A DNA stretch of 64,000 nucleotides from Gari tellinella. Its lineage: Eukaryota; Mollusca; Bivalvia; Cardiida; Psammobiidae. The DNA is taken from NCBI GenBank assembly GCA_922989275.2, contig OV277864.1:50033550-50097549 (forward strand), read 5' to 3'. Shown here piece after piece: positions 33,781-44,926 of the stretch (positions within the stretch are counted from its first letter, which is position 1; the number at the start of each line of letters is the position of its first letter). The translations under genes were made by a program, and so were the position numbers. The notes below the pieces were generated by a model. That model had not been told where the DNA came from, did no database searches, and worked only from the letters and a program-made list of their open reading frames with translations.

Positions 33781-33949
33781 TAAATAGAGGATAATCAATT
33801 TCTTTGGATTGATATGAAAAATATATCACGAGAATGGGTGTTATCTGGTTAAAAAACGAGTCCGCAGGACGAGTTTTTTAACCAGATAACAACCCATTCG
33901 AGTGATATATTTTTCATATCTATTCAAAGGAATTGATTATTCTATTTAT
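33781..33949. repeat. Fold-back, second of a pair
   Basis: tgatatgaaaaatatatcac and gtgatatatttttcatatct pair; the tip is aaaaaacgagtccgcaggac with complement. tctatttatcac at 33530 and gtgataaatagag at 33777 also pair, so the two fold-backs may belong to one larger inverted structure. Confidence 0.75.
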
Positions 33950-34331
33950 TATATATATTTTAATGACGTTTTTACAAAAAAACACACACAAAATTGTTAA
34001 CCGCGACGTAACTAAACTAATAATGACGTGACGTCACAAAAAGTGATATCATCACTACATGTAGTGATGATATCAACAGTGACGATATCAAATTTATCTA
34101 ACTGAGAAATCTCTATAAATCATGGATATGTATATAATAAATACGAATTAAACGTCATTTTGTTCAATGGAATTGATTGGGGCGAATGTAAATATTCCTG
34201 CATGTATGTGTATCCGTACGTGCATCCGTGTACATATTTCCTAAGGCACATCAGCAGACGATAACTAATTAAACTTGATGACGTCATGGCAGTGTTGGGG
34301 TTAAAGACAATGTGAGCTTTATTACTTTCAG

Positions 34332-34440
34332 GGTCGAGTTCCCAGCGATATTGATCTGCTCAAGTCGGATATAGACAGAATCCAGAAAGATATAGACTCC
34401 TACAGGACGGGAGGCCCAAACAGAGAGTCAGCTTACTCAG
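34332..34440 (+). CDS. STAP1-like: STAP-like adaptor, exon for post-PH linker
   Basis: Acceptor attactttcag, donor GTAACG, 109 bases, leaving one base over (phase 1). It encodes GRVPSDIDLLKSDIDRIQKD then IDSYRTGGPNRESAYS. The first half directly follows the PH helix and has the amphipathic, charged look of a short helix (LLKSDIDRIQKDI); vertebrate STAP1 has a comparable V-P-x-x-x-x-L-L stretch at this point. Two tyrosines (SYR, AYS) could be phosphorylation sites, which is inference only. Confidence 0.85.
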
Positions 34441-34480
34441 GTAACGAACAAGTATACTAGAAAGGTTATTGGATAATTAT

Positions 34481-34980
34481 TCCATTACCCCCCCCTAGCC
34501 TATTTCTATTTAGACGACATGTGGCTGCTTCAAACAGGTTGACAGTAAAGCAGAATGCGCCTTAACCCTTTACCTGATAGCCTATTTCTAGTATTGAAGA
34601 TAGGTGACCACTTAAAGCAGGTTGAAAGTAAAGCAGAATGTGCCTGAAGGCACATTCTGCTTTACTTTCAGTCTGCTTTAAGCTAAAATCTGCTAGCTAT
34701 TTAAATTTTTGTAATGGTAATTGTTCATGAGGGTATTAACTGGAACTATTTTCTTCAGCGGAGGAATACATTAAATACGCTTAAAGTCGCTTCTATGGGG
34801 GAAAGGGTTAAGGCGCATTCTGCTTTACTTTCAGCCTCTTTTAAGCTATCAAATTCCTGGATATATAGCAAATATTTTGTACAATACATATTCATGACTG
34901 TATAAATTGAAACTATTTTCTTCAGTGAAGGAATAAATTAGAGGCGTAAAAATGCGTATTTATAGGGTAATGGGTTTTAA
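34481..34980. mobile_element. Outer MITE-C, split at its hairpin apex
   Basis: Left half ends gtaaagcagaatgcgcc just before TTAA at 34562; right half resumes ggcgcattctgctttac after TTAA at 34811. Joining the halves over one TTAA restores a perfect stem at the apex. Confidence 0.85.
34562..34811. mobile_element. Inner MITE-C, complete, inserted in the outer one
   Basis: TTAACCCTTTACCTGATAGC and CTATGGGGGAAAGGGTTAA. The TTAA at both ends is the duplicated target, direct evidence of piggyBac-style integration. Its own stem is centred on GTGCCTGAAGGCAC. Confidence 0.9.
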
Positions 34981-35076
34981 TGGTATGGAATGGATCGAAT
35001 CGTACGCACACCAAACATTTTCACATAACATGTATTTTCTAGCCTTCTTCCAAATGAATCCACAGGAATATGGTTT

Positions 35077-36040
35077 AACCCATTACTTCATAAATACGTC
35101 TGTTACGCTTTTAATTTATTTCTCCACTGAACAAAATATTTCTCTTTATACAGACATGAATATGCAACATGGGAAGTGTTTTCTATATCCTAGCAGATGC
35201 TAGTTTAAACAGATCGAAAGTAAAGCAGAACGAGCCTTATACCTCGCTCACATTTGCTGCGGCTGCCGTACGGCGGCCGCACGGCTAATCATTTCTACGG
35301 CGAGTAGCAATTCCCCGGCCGCCGCAGAATTCCTACGGCCTCCGTGTGTTGCGCTCACATTTGCTGCGGCTGCCGCGCGGCGAGATTTTATTTTTGTGGG
35401 GTTAAAAAACCTGCGGCAACCGTACGGCCGCCGTGCGTCAGCCGTACGATGAACGCACGGCGACCGTACGGCCGCCGTACGGCAGCCGTGGAAGTCCCAT
35501 CAGATACCCTGCAATCAAAATGCTGCTCCTGCTAAACAACTTGGTTTTGCTACATGTTCACACAGCTAATATCAGTCCAACAACACCATGAAATCAAAGG
35601 ACACATTTGGACAGCATTTAAGAACATCTCAATCCATTTTAAGATAATATGTTTTACATATATGAACAAAAGTACAAATGCACAATAAGAAAATTGACCA
35701 TTGAGTTACGGCAGCCGTAGAACCACTCTCCGGCGTGTGTTTCTACGGCCGCCATAGAAATGAAAAAATGTTATAACTCCGCGTTATAATTCTACGCCGA
35801 GCTCTACGGCCTGTAAAATATTGGGATAAGCCGTGCGGTTGCCGTACGGCCGCCGCACGGCCGCCGTAGAATCTCTACGGCCGCCGTAAGATTCTCTCGA
35901 TTTCACGTTTCTGCGGCCGCCGCACGGCCGCCGTAGAGCAAATGTGAGCGCACTATTACGTCGACTCATTCTGCTTTACTTTCAACATACTATAAGTGGC
36001 TACCTGTTTTAAAATTAAAAACAGGCTATGGGGTAAAGAA
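35077..36040. mobile_element. MITE-C split by a CG-rich element
   Basis: TTAACCCATTACTTCATAAA at the left and ggctatggggtaaag at the right. The left hairpin arm (gtaaagcagaacgagcctta) stops at 35241 and the right arm (cattctgctttactttcaac) begins after 35955. Confidence 0.75.
35242..35953. mobile_element. CG-rich 0.7-kb element with inverted ends
   Basis: cctcgctcacatttgctgcg at the left is inverted as cggccgccgtagagcaaatg, tgagcgcac at the right, with TA on both sides. The arms are dense in CCGTACGG and CGGCCGCCG units, very unlike the host. The middle (35540-35700) is AT-rich. The end motif is repeated internally at 35352. Confidence 0.75.
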
Positions 36041-36168
36041 TGCCTACGAACCTTCGTGACATATATAATCGCCCTTTGTAAACACTTTACATGAGAAAAG
36101 TACACTTGTCATACGCAGATTTGGTCTGCACTTTTTGTCATTTTGCAATACATTTGAGCTAAAAACTC

Positions 36169-36419
36169 TTAACCCATAATCCCATAAAAACGCTTTTTAC
36201 ACCTTGAATTAATTCCTCTACCGAAGAAGATAATTGCAATTTGTACAGCCACAAATATGTATGATAAAAATTGTTTTGAATATTTTAGCGGATGGTAGCT
36301 TAAAGCAGTCTGAATGTAAAGTAGAATTAGCTTTAGGGCACATTCTGCTTTACTTTCATCCTGCTTTAAGTGGTAACCTATTTTCAAAACTAGAAACAGG
36401 CAATGCTGTAAAAGGTTAA
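36169..36419. mobile_element. MITE-C
   Basis: TTAACCCATAATCCCATAAA and GCTGTAAAAGGTTAA; hairpin arms slightly diverged. The right half of a MITE-G (36420-36489) follows, ending gggatgaatgagttaa. Confidence 0.78.
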
Positions 36420-36556
36420 CACAAAATATGGACTAGACTCAATTGTGAACTGAAACTGCCCATTTGAAGTAACTGGGATGAATGAGTTAAAACTGGCCTA
36501 TATCTCAAGTTTGGATACTCTTGATCGCTCACTAAATCTTTGCTGTTTCATTTCAG

Positions 36557-36678
36557 GACCCGAGAGTGGTATTTTTGTAGACAACATTAGCGGGATATCT
36601 GGTTACAACGGTTCTTCTTCCGGTAGTAACGGAACAGGTTCACGAGAGTCGAAGCTGGATCCCGGCGGACCACTCATG
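36557..36678 (+). CDS. STAP1-like: STAP-like adaptor, exon for glycine-serine linker
   Basis: Acceptor gtttcatttcag, donor GTAAGC, 122 bases; two bases complete the codon begun in the previous exon and the exon ends in phase 0. It reads PESGIFVDNISGISGYNG, SSSGSNGTGSRESKLDPGG, PLM. Low complexity and richness in G, S and N mark a flexible linker between the PH and SH2 domains. The following intron is 8.2 kb to the alternative exon at 44927, or 13.7 kb to the next constitutive exon at 50340. Confidence 0.82.
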
Positions 36679-36713
36679 GTAAGCACATACATGTACATCG
36701 CTTTCTTTTACAG

Positions 36714-36928
36714 CAGGGCTGCCATTTCTCCGGATTTTTCCTAAATCTTCGGATTTTTCTCCAGTACATGGTAGCTTAAAGCAGACTGAAAGTAAAACAG
36801 AATTCGCCTCAAGGTAGTCGCATGTCAACAAAACTAGAAACAGGCTATGGGGTAGAGGTACGATTTCGTAAAATCGCACTTGAAAAATGCAAATTTAGAA
36901 ATCTTAGGATTGTTCACGTCAACTTATG
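36714..36928. mobile_element. Composite repeat copy 1 (gctgccatttctccgg)
   Basis: gggctgccatttctccgga at the left and gaaatcttaggatt, caacttatgac at the right surround a MITE-C remnant. The same order recurs at 58615-58870. Confidence 0.65.
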
Positions 36929-36935
36929 ACACTGT

Positions 36936-37124
36936 TACAGTGGAGAATAAGTTATTCTTTTCCGTTTAAACTTAACTAAATGCAAACGCAATATAATGAA
37001 CTGTAGAAAACGACAGCTTTTTGGCAATTGTTTAAATCTGATCTGGCTCCAAACTGTCTGCAATAAACAGCATTGCTATAGTACAAACGCGTTTATTGGG
37101 AAAGAATAACGTTTTATTCACTTG
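36936..37124. mobile_element. MITE-A lacking one hairpin arm
   Basis: TACAGTGGAGAATAAGTTAT left end; only ctgatctggctccaaactgt of the hairpin remains; right end gttttattcacttg. A MITE-C half follows at 37198-37300. Confidence 0.75.
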
Positions 37125-37399
37125 TCCCAAGCTTACTCAAAACTGTGTTCGGTGGCTATTGGTATTGGAAGCAAAGATATGCGTGTTTGTATTGGACCCA
37201 TTACCCCATAGCCTGTTTTATACGGTTTTGGAGGCAGCTAAACACTTTAAGCAAGTTTGAAAGTAAAGCAGAATGCGCCTTAATACGCATGTTTTACATG
37301 TAGTCATAAACATATTCCTTGTATCTCTTTAGATTGCATAGTTTATTTGTAAAAAGTCAATACACCGGACTTGGCCATTTGCAATGAGAACACTGTTCT

Positions 37400-37627
37400 T
37401 CAACCCGCTTGTGCCTACGACCCCATATATGGGACATAGGCAAACAGTGCAGACTCAGATCAGACGCCGCATTATGCGGCGTCTGATCAGAGTCTACACT
37501 GTTTGCTGATAGGAATTTCAATGTAAAACAAAATTAAAATAAAAAAATTTGACCAGGCATCCCTTTAATAAAAAATGGACTGATCCAATAGAAAACATGG
37601 AAGAATCCACTGGGCTCAAATGGGTTA
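37400..37627. mobile_element. MITE-F with perfect hairpin
   Basis: aacccgcttgtgcctacga and gggctcaaatgggttaa; hairpin cagactcagatcagacgccg with complement around CATTATG. Confidence 0.8.
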
Positions 37628-38127
37628 ATCATTCTCTTTCTGTATAGCCTCATATGAAACCCTGTTATTTTGTGAACATTTATAATCGGAACCTTAACAC
37701 CCGTTAATGAAATCGAGAATCATTTCCTCAAAAGAAAGCAAATTGTTGAGCCATGTAGGACAAATCATATAAGAAAACAATGCAGACCATGGACGCACTG
37801 TCTAACCTAGATCTACACAAAAACAAAACACGTATACATTTAAATATATACGCTTGTTTTATGAGAGGGGTTTAAACATACAAATATATAAACAATGCAA
37901 CCAACGATAAATACTGAGAAAAATAACCATAAAACTAAAATCATAGTTTACATTCATGATTACGAGTGTATGTAGTAAAGGTTTAAAGTCAACAATTTTA
38001 TAGTTGTTTGAACCGTCCAAAAAATAAGTTTTTAACTAGTGGGGGGAAATCATGAGCAACACAAGCAAACAACTTACAAAATAAATTGTAAGAGTTATCC
38101 CCCTTACTCATCCTGGTTAGCTATAAC
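37628..38127. other. Intron, nothing recognised
   Basis: No repeat end, hairpin or splice-bounded frame was seen. Confidence 0.5.
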
Positions 38128-38384
38128 TATCATCATCAGACGTTTTAGTTCTTTCCCGTATTTATAAGCGCAAAAAAACGCAAAACGCAATACAATTAAA
38201 TGTAGAAATCGCTTTACTTAAAAAAGATCAAACAATTGATTTTAAACTTAGTGACAAACAGTCTGGAGACAGATCAGACGCCGGGTTACCCGGCGTCTGA
38301 TCTGTCTCCAAACTGTTTGCAAGGGAAATCATTGTTTAAGCATAAACGCGTTTATTTGGAAAGAAACGCGTCTTCTCCACTGTA
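38128..38384. mobile_element. MITE-A, left end worn
   Basis: tctttcccgtatttataagc at the left, cgtcttctccactgta at the right, perfect hairpin around CCGGGTTACCCGG. Confidence 0.78.
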
Positions 38385-38539
38385 GGTAGATATATATCTT
38401 TCATATTTGTCGCCACATTTTATTAACCTCTTCACACCTATTTTTCATTAACAATCTAAAAGCAAAGAGTATAGACAAGATCAGTAGAATCCTTGAGGCA
38501 GATCTAGGATTGCACTTGTTTGCCTCACTGATCCGTATT

Positions 38540-38964
38540 GAACCCGTTTATCGCCGAAGTCGACAGTAAGCGACTTTGCAAACAGTTGGGATCCAGATCA
38601 AGATCCAAAATCCATACTGTTTGACACTCGAATCAATATTTCTGAAGTCAAACGGCTACCTTAAATCTAAATTTTAAACTTTATTGCAGACAACAATATT
38701 TAAGCAGACGACAATATTTAAGCAGACAACAATATTTAAGCAGACGACAATATTTAAGCAGACAACAATATTTAAGCAGACGACAATATTTAAGCAGACG
38801 ACAATATTTAAGCAGACAACAATATTTAAGCAGACAACAATATTTAAGCAGACGACAATATTTAAGCAGACAACAATATTTAAGCAGACAACAATATTCA
38901 AGCAGACGACAATATTGCGGCGAAGGGGTAAAACTCACGATTAATCTGGCGCCGAAATGGTTAA
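38540..38964. mobile_element. MITE-B enlarged by an internal satellite
   Basis: Left end aacccgtttatcgccgaag and right end ctggcgccgaaatggttaa are inverted. The element is about twice the usual length because of the 18-bp array. Confidence 0.7.
38686..38916. repeat. 18-bp tandem satellite, about 12.8 units
   Basis: Unit ACAATATTTAAGCAGACR. Single copies of the same word (gcagacgacaatattt) occur in ordinary MITE-B copies, e.g. near 40612, so the array grew inside this one. Open in several frames because 18 is divisible by three. Confidence 0.95.
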
Positions 38965-38999
38965 CCCCTTCACTATCTTAGCCAGAGTGCAATTATATT

Positions 39000-39249
39000 T
39001 TAACTCTTTGAACCCTAGTAACGCATATGTGCGTCATTTGCAAACAGCGTGCCTGTGAGGTGTACACTTGTCCTTTGCAAACAGTGTCGACCCTGATCAA
39101 AGGGCTCCATAAGGAGCCCTTTGATCAAGGTCTACACTGTTTGTCATTTTGACATTTATTGTACAAATAACCCTTTAAAGTCAAAAATGGACCAGACTAA
39201 ATTAAAAACTAGAACTGTCCATTTGAGGTTTCAGGGAGGAAAGTGTTAA
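39000..39249. mobile_element. MITE-G, complete
   Basis: TTAACTCTTTGAACCCTAGT and GGGAGGAAAGTGTTAA; the hairpin cgaccctgatcaaagggctc is perfect. A half MITE-B (39250-39413) and a worn hairpin (39550-39620) follow. Confidence 0.82.
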
Positions 39250-39643
39250 AGGAATTTATATCCTAGTCAGAGTTAATCGGCGTCTGATCATGATCTAAAC
39301 ATTCATTACGATATTTTCTTAACTAAATTCACCTAAAATTTGAATTTGAGTTATAAAAAAGCAGACGACAATTGTTTAAAGCATATGACGTCAAGGCATT
39401 GAAGCGGTTAAACTGTCTACGATTATAAACGATGATAACCAGTTTATTGAACTCTTTGCATACTGGGTAACATTTTCGTCTGCAACAATTGTCGCCTGCA
39501 ATTGTTCTAAACATAAAAATTTCTAAAAAGGAATTCAAAACACAGTTTTAGTGTCGACCAGTTTGGGTGCTATTAATGAGAGCTTATTTACGCAGCGTCT
39601 CAGCTGGATCGAAACTGTTTGCAAAGGTAATCACTGTTGCACA

Positions 39644-39893
39644 TACAGTGGAGAATCTGTTATTCTTTCCCGTTTAAACGCAAACGTACGCAAACGCAAA
39701 ACACTAAAACGTAGAAAAGAACAACTTTTGGACTATTCTGATATTTCATGTTTATCTTGGTGGCAAACAGTTTGGAGCCTGATCAGACGCCGGGTTACCC
39801 GGCGTCTGATCTGGCTCCAAACTGTTTGCACTGCAAATAATAGTTTTAGCGTAAACGCGTTTATTGGGAAAGAATAACAGATTCTCCACTGCA
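39644..39893. mobile_element. MITE-A, complete
   Basis: TACAGTGGAGAATCTGTTAT and CAGATTCTCCACTGCA; very close to the copies at 40685 and 52550. Confidence 0.88.
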
Positions 39894-40254
39894 TCTGCCG
39901 CTACAATAGCCACCATTAAAGCGGAATGCGACATATATAAAATAGTACATAAATTTGCAGTTTCTAAATCATTATCTCTCTCTATCAAACTAAACCTAAT
40001 ACAAACGCAGTAGATTTACAAAAGCTTTTTTGAAAATGTGAATTTTATCTAAATGTCAAACGGGTTTTGTCCCCATCTGACTCCGAATGTCTCACAAATG
40101 TCCCAAACTGTTTACATACGACATAGAGATTTATCCACCCCTGTAGATATTTATCATCCTGTTTATATAAATCTCTACTTAACTTTTCAATTAACGTTCA
40201 AATCATCAAGATACCGGTCTGACCTCCACAGTTATAGGAAAGTATGTGCTATGC

Positions 40255-40684
40255 CATTTAACCTCTTCACTGCCATGACGTCATCAATTTTAAACAATTT
40301 TCGTCTGCTTTCAGTTTAAACAGTATTTTATTTCAAAATAGTCACAGTCATGACTGACAATACATACAATTTCACACATAAATACTAGGATTAGAAAACA
40401 AGTTTGGTTCAAACTTATATAAATTCGTCTGCTTTTATTTCTCAGATTTAATCTGGAGGTACATGTATTTTGACTTAAGAAATATTGAAATGTCAGATAG
40501 ATTTGCAAACAGTTTTGATTCTTGATCAGACGCCGTGTAGGTGTGACACTCATATCAATACTTCTTAAGTCATACTACCTGCAATATAACTTTGAAATAA
40601 TCTTGCAGACGACAATATTGAAACAGACGACAATGTAGCGGTGAAGGGGTAACAAACGCACGACTAATTTTGCAGTGAAAGTGT
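40255..40684. mobile_element. MITE-B pieces, one nested in another
   Basis: A left end (aacctcttcactgccatga) at 40259 is followed by a second MITE-B-like body with a truncated hairpin (ttttgattcttgatcagacg, 40511) and two right ends (gcggtgaaggggtaac and gcagtgaaagtgttac). Confidence 0.6.
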
Positions 40685-40934
40685 TACAGTGGAGAATCTG
40701 TTTTTCTTTCCCGTTTAAACGCAAACGTACGCAAACGCAAATCACTAAAACGTAGAAAAGAACAACTTTTGGACAATTCTGATAATTCTTGTTTATCTTG
40801 GTGGCAAACAGTTTGGAGCCTGATCAGACGCCGGGTTACCCGGCGTCTGATCTGGCTCCAAACTGTTTGCACTGCAAATAATAGTTTTAGCGTAAACGCG
40901 TTTATTGGGAAAGAATAACAGATTCTCCACTGTA
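40685..40934. mobile_element. MITE-A, complete
   Basis: TACAGTGGAGAATCTGTTTT and ACAGATTCTCCACTGTA with perfect 65-base hairpin. Confidence 0.88.
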
Positions 40935-41108
40935 AGTGGAGACATAGTTAATTGACTTGAAACAAACACCTGCTGTAATCACGTAATTGAACACAGACGT
41001 TATTTTTTAGTTGCTTTAATTGAGAGAATTCGCTGTTTTAGGTTAATGGCAGTTTTACTGCGAAGTACGAACAGTGTAGAATGTAGACCTTGATCATGCA
41101 TGAAAAGC

Positions 41109-41336
41109 TTAACCAATTATGCACACGATCCGATATATGGGACATATGCAAACAGTGTTGACTCTGATCAGACGACGCATTATGCGGCGTCTGACCATAG
41201 TCTACACAGTTTGCTGATAGGAATTTCAATATAAAACAAAACGAAAATGAAAATTAAGACAAGGCACCCCTTAGATAAAAAATGGACTAATCCAATTTAT
41301 AAGCATAGAAGAATCCAGTGAGTACAAGTGGGTTAA
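41109..41336. mobile_element. MITE-F
   Basis: TTAACCAATTATGCACACGA and AGTACAAGTGGGTTAA; hairpin gttgactctgatcagacgac with complement. Confidence 0.8.
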
Positions 41337-41520
41337 TGTTTTGTACATGTACTGCCTAAAACTGAGTTGTGAATTAGTCTTAATAAGTATATACACTATA
41401 CATAATTCGGGAAATGGAACATGTAGAAGAGAAATTGCACAGCCGATATATTTCAACTAAATCTGATAAGAAGATGTAAATCTTTGTAATAGGCGACAAA
41501 TCACGGTCATAGGCTATTAG

Positions 41521-41756
41521 TTTACCCCCATCACTGCAGGTTTATATGCACATATACCCAGAATGCATTGATAATTTGCAAACAGTTTGGATCAAGATCA
41601 GATGCCGATTAAATCGGCGTCTGATCAGGATTCGAACTTTTTGACACTCGTATCAAATATTATATCTATCTAAATGCCCAAAATCTAAAGTTAGCCAAAT
41701 AAAAGCAGACGACACATATTTTAAAGCAGATGACGTCATGGCAGTAAATGGGTTAC
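41521..41756. mobile_element. MITE-B
   Basis: tttacccccatcactgcagg and gtcatggcagtaaatgggtt; core gatgccgattaaatcggcgt. Confidence 0.75.
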
Positions 41757-41978
41757 ACGTCACTACTTTAATGCTGCAATAATGTCGGCTTGAACATTAT
41801 CACCTGTATTGTTTTATTTTCAAGTTAAATTTTTTGGGCAAATTGAACGAAATTTGTAATTTGAATAAAATATGGCCATATGTTCCAGAATATTTTAGAA
41901 CTCGATCAAACGCCGCTGTTTTAACGGTGTCCAAACGTTTAGCAAAGTGTAATCACAATCTTTCTTTATAGTTAAAGG

Positions 41979-42194
41979 GTTAGCCCCTTCACTACCCTGT
42001 CGTTTTCTGCTTTAAACAATTGTCGTCTGCTTTTATTTCTCAAAGTTAAAGTTTAGGTAAATTGACTTAAACATATCGTAATTTGTTTCAACAGTTTGGA
42101 TCCTGATCAGACGCCGCGTTACGCGGCGTCTGATCAGTATCCAAACTGTTTGTAAATAACGATTGAATTCTGCGTAATGCAGTAAAGGACTTAA
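41979..42194. mobile_element. MITE-B
   Basis: ttagccccttcactaccctg and atgcagtaaaggacttaa; hairpin ggatcctgatcagacgccgc with complement. 41837-41978 carries a worn hairpin of the same kind. Confidence 0.78.
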
Positions 42195-42880
42195 TTCACT
42201 TGTCGTTTTGTCTCGACGTTAAAATGAATAATTTAATTAACGAAACGAACACCATACCTATTTAAATATACGTAAATAAATACCAAAGAGCTCAGCCATG
42301 ACTGGGTTAGAGCCATAGGCTGACAATTATGACTGGTTTACGATCTTGCTGGTTCATTTGGGTCTCAATTAAGAACCAGTCTGTTTTGTCACTCTTCATT
42401 GTGCGAAGGCGAAAAAAATTAAATCATAACTTTGTTTGATGTCAAAGGCTTCTGATAAATGCATTGTTAACATGACCGCTGAACGCGTGAAATAAATGTG
42501 TGATTTATTGGTTTACTACCTGACTACATTTACACGTACATGTAGGTCATGGCTATATACGCGTACGAGTCAACATAATAATGTTAAAAATTCTAAATCA
42601 ATAAATGTGATATAATTAAAAGAAAACAGTGCTAATCGGATCCCAAAGTCTGCTATTACTATACATCTCGGTAGAAATGCCTGACTTTTGAAAACAGATA
42701 CACGAAAAAAGCTTTCAAATCAATATATTTAAAATACTACTGTAAACCATAAATAACCATTCACGACTCTAAAGCTCTTCTGTAAATTCATGTTTTGCTT
42801 GTGTATACATATTTGACCTTCTTCTAAACATGCTGATGTATGTTTTATGCAATAAAGGATTGAATTGAATTGAATTGAAT
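42195..42880 (+). other. Unassigned intron ending in a LINE-like tail
   Basis: The stretch closes with atgcaataaaggattgaa followed by gaattgaattgaat at 42850-42880, a polyadenylation-like AATAAA plus short tandem tail as seen in CR1/L2-type insertions. No coding part is recognised. Confidence 0.4.
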
Positions 42881-42950
42881 ATACAAGCAGGTAAACCTGG
42901 TTAAATGAGTGGTCAATCTCTTTAAACAGTCAATCCGATGGAGCGGCCAT

Positions 42951-43166
42951 TTAACCCCTTCATTGCGCTATCCCGACTACAACGGTTATTTGCAAACAGT
43001 TTGGATCATGATCAGACGCCGCGTTACGCGGCGTCTGATCAGGATCCAAACTGTTTGACACTCATAACGGAATAACTTTAATCAAATTACCTAAATTTTA
43101 ATCTGAGAAATCAAAGTGGACGACACTTGTTTAAGCAGATGACGTTATGGCGGTGAAGTAGGTTAA
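42951..43166. mobile_element. MITE-B, complete with TTAA borders
   Basis: TTAACCCCTTCATTGCGCTA and GGCGGTGAAGTAGGTTAA; the hairpin around GCGTTACGC is almost perfect. Confidence 0.85.
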
Positions 43167-44259
43167 ACGAAGATCCGTTATCAGTAATGCCAATAATGCT
43201 CCTGAAGATTTTTGCATTACCTTTGTTCTGCATTTTTAACCAATTGATACGTTTTACACAAATTTTACTGAAAGTCAAATGTTCATTCAATATGGTTAAA
43301 GTTACACTAAGCAACCATTGAAACGACCATAATACGCTGCCTGTCTTAATGACAAATGACAACTTACCACATGCCAAAGAAACACTTTAAGGGTGTTTCA
43401 AATCCATAAGCGATTTTTTTCAAAGTATTAAACTTTTTTCTATCATTTATTTTTGGAAGAGCTGTTTATGATGAATGAAAAATGAAAATATGTATATATG
43501 GTGGTGTTCTTTCTTTTGAGCTACAGCGATTTGAAAAAGGTATGTCAAATTTGGATTTTTTTCAAATTTTACCCATCCAGAGTAAAAGCTTCAGTAAAAT
43601 CTATTTCAAAACAAAACAAACATGGTAATTTGGGTATTCTTTATTTATTGCATGTCTATGGTGGTATTTTCACATATAGAAACCAAATTTAGACATAGCA
43701 GGCACCAGGTTTGAACAATACGGATCATTGAGTATCAAAAACAAGCTTTTTATAGGGCATGATTTTATTAGATTTTTATTTTATGAATAAAAGTCAAAAA
43801 GTTTGAAAATGAAATAGTTCTAGTATTTAACTTTTTCTTATATTCTACCAGATAAAGGCCCATGCTAAGGCAGTTCAAAATATGAAAAGAAATTGAAAAG
43901 TCAGTGTTGAACATTTTGAGTTATTAAAATAAAAAGAGTTATCTCCCTTTACAAAATTTACAAAAAAGTACCATATCGATGTTATTTAGAGCTTTATAAA
44001 TTTCACATTTGGTGCCCGTTTTCTCTTAAACTAGTTTTCGTATGAAGAAATATTACCATAGACAGGAAATAAATAACACAAATTTGGGAATTTTTCAAAG
44101 TATATGAAACACTCTATGATGGTTATGTTTTGAAGCGCTATTTAAGATAAATAAAAAAATAGAAAAAGTGTACATTTTGGTGAACAACTTTTGGCTCTAC
44201 GGCAATGTAAAATTTACCCCACAATGCTAGAAACAGGCGGTAGCTTAACTGAGACCAAA
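43167..44259. other. AT-rich intron, no feature
   Basis: Long A/T runs, including aaaatgaaaatatgtatata. The frames at 43111 and 43498 are not supported. Confidence 0.45.
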
Positions 44260-44518
44260 ACACTCAGTTTACCACATAGCATTGTTCTGTTTTGAAAACA
44301 ACTTACTATTTAAAGCAGGTTGAAAGTATAGCAGAATGCGCCTTAAGATGCATTATGTTTTACTTTCAGCCTGTTAGCTTTCACCTCGAACCTTATTGGA
44401 AAAGCCTTCTTTTTGTCTTTGTTCAGAACTTCCTATAGTTGGGGACTACTGTCCTTAGTGTAGAAATAACTACATACGCAGAGGCGTAAAAGGGCGTATT
44501 TATGGGGTAGAAGATTAA
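44260..44518. mobile_element. MITE-C, worn
   Basis: tttaaagcaggttgaaagta ... ttttactttcagcctgttag, then gcgtatttatggggtagaag at the right. Confidence 0.6.
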
Positions 44519-44775
44519 AAATCTAAGTTTGGCCTGCATTATGCCGAACAGCAGTTCTTAACAGACACCAGTCTTACTTTGAACGTGTGTTCAAGACAGG
44601 GTTGACTGTTAGTAGAGAAACGTAATATTTTGTCAAATCTGGGCTTAATCTAGGTATAGTCACAGAATGCTTTCAGTGTGCATGTAATATGAGACAAAGT
44701 ATATGTTGACAGATTTATGGACACAATGGACACATGATTAAGATCTGTCCTACCACTTTACTTGTCTGGTACATG

Positions 44776-44846
44776 TATATGCAAACAGTTTGAATCCAGA
44801 TCAGACGCCGAGTAACTCGGCGTCTGATCAGGATCCAAACTATTTA
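44776..44846. repeat. Hairpin upstream of the alternative exon
   Basis: tgcaaacagtttgaatccag and ggatccaaactatttaaca around CGCCGAGTAACTCGGCG. It ends 81 bases before exon 44927. Confidence 0.85.
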
Positions 44847-44926
44847 ACATGCATTTTTAGATTTCATTTTTCTAATGTATGAAAATTACATAAAATTAAT
44901 GTAATTGAATTTTGCAATTTTTGCAG

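Noticed and set aside
38686..38916. CRISPR-like array
   Set aside because: Units are contiguous with no spacers, and the genome is animal.
38674..38944. Repetitive proteins (NIVVCL or IFKQTT repeats)
   Set aside because: Products of the 18-bp satellite, whose unit is a multiple of three.
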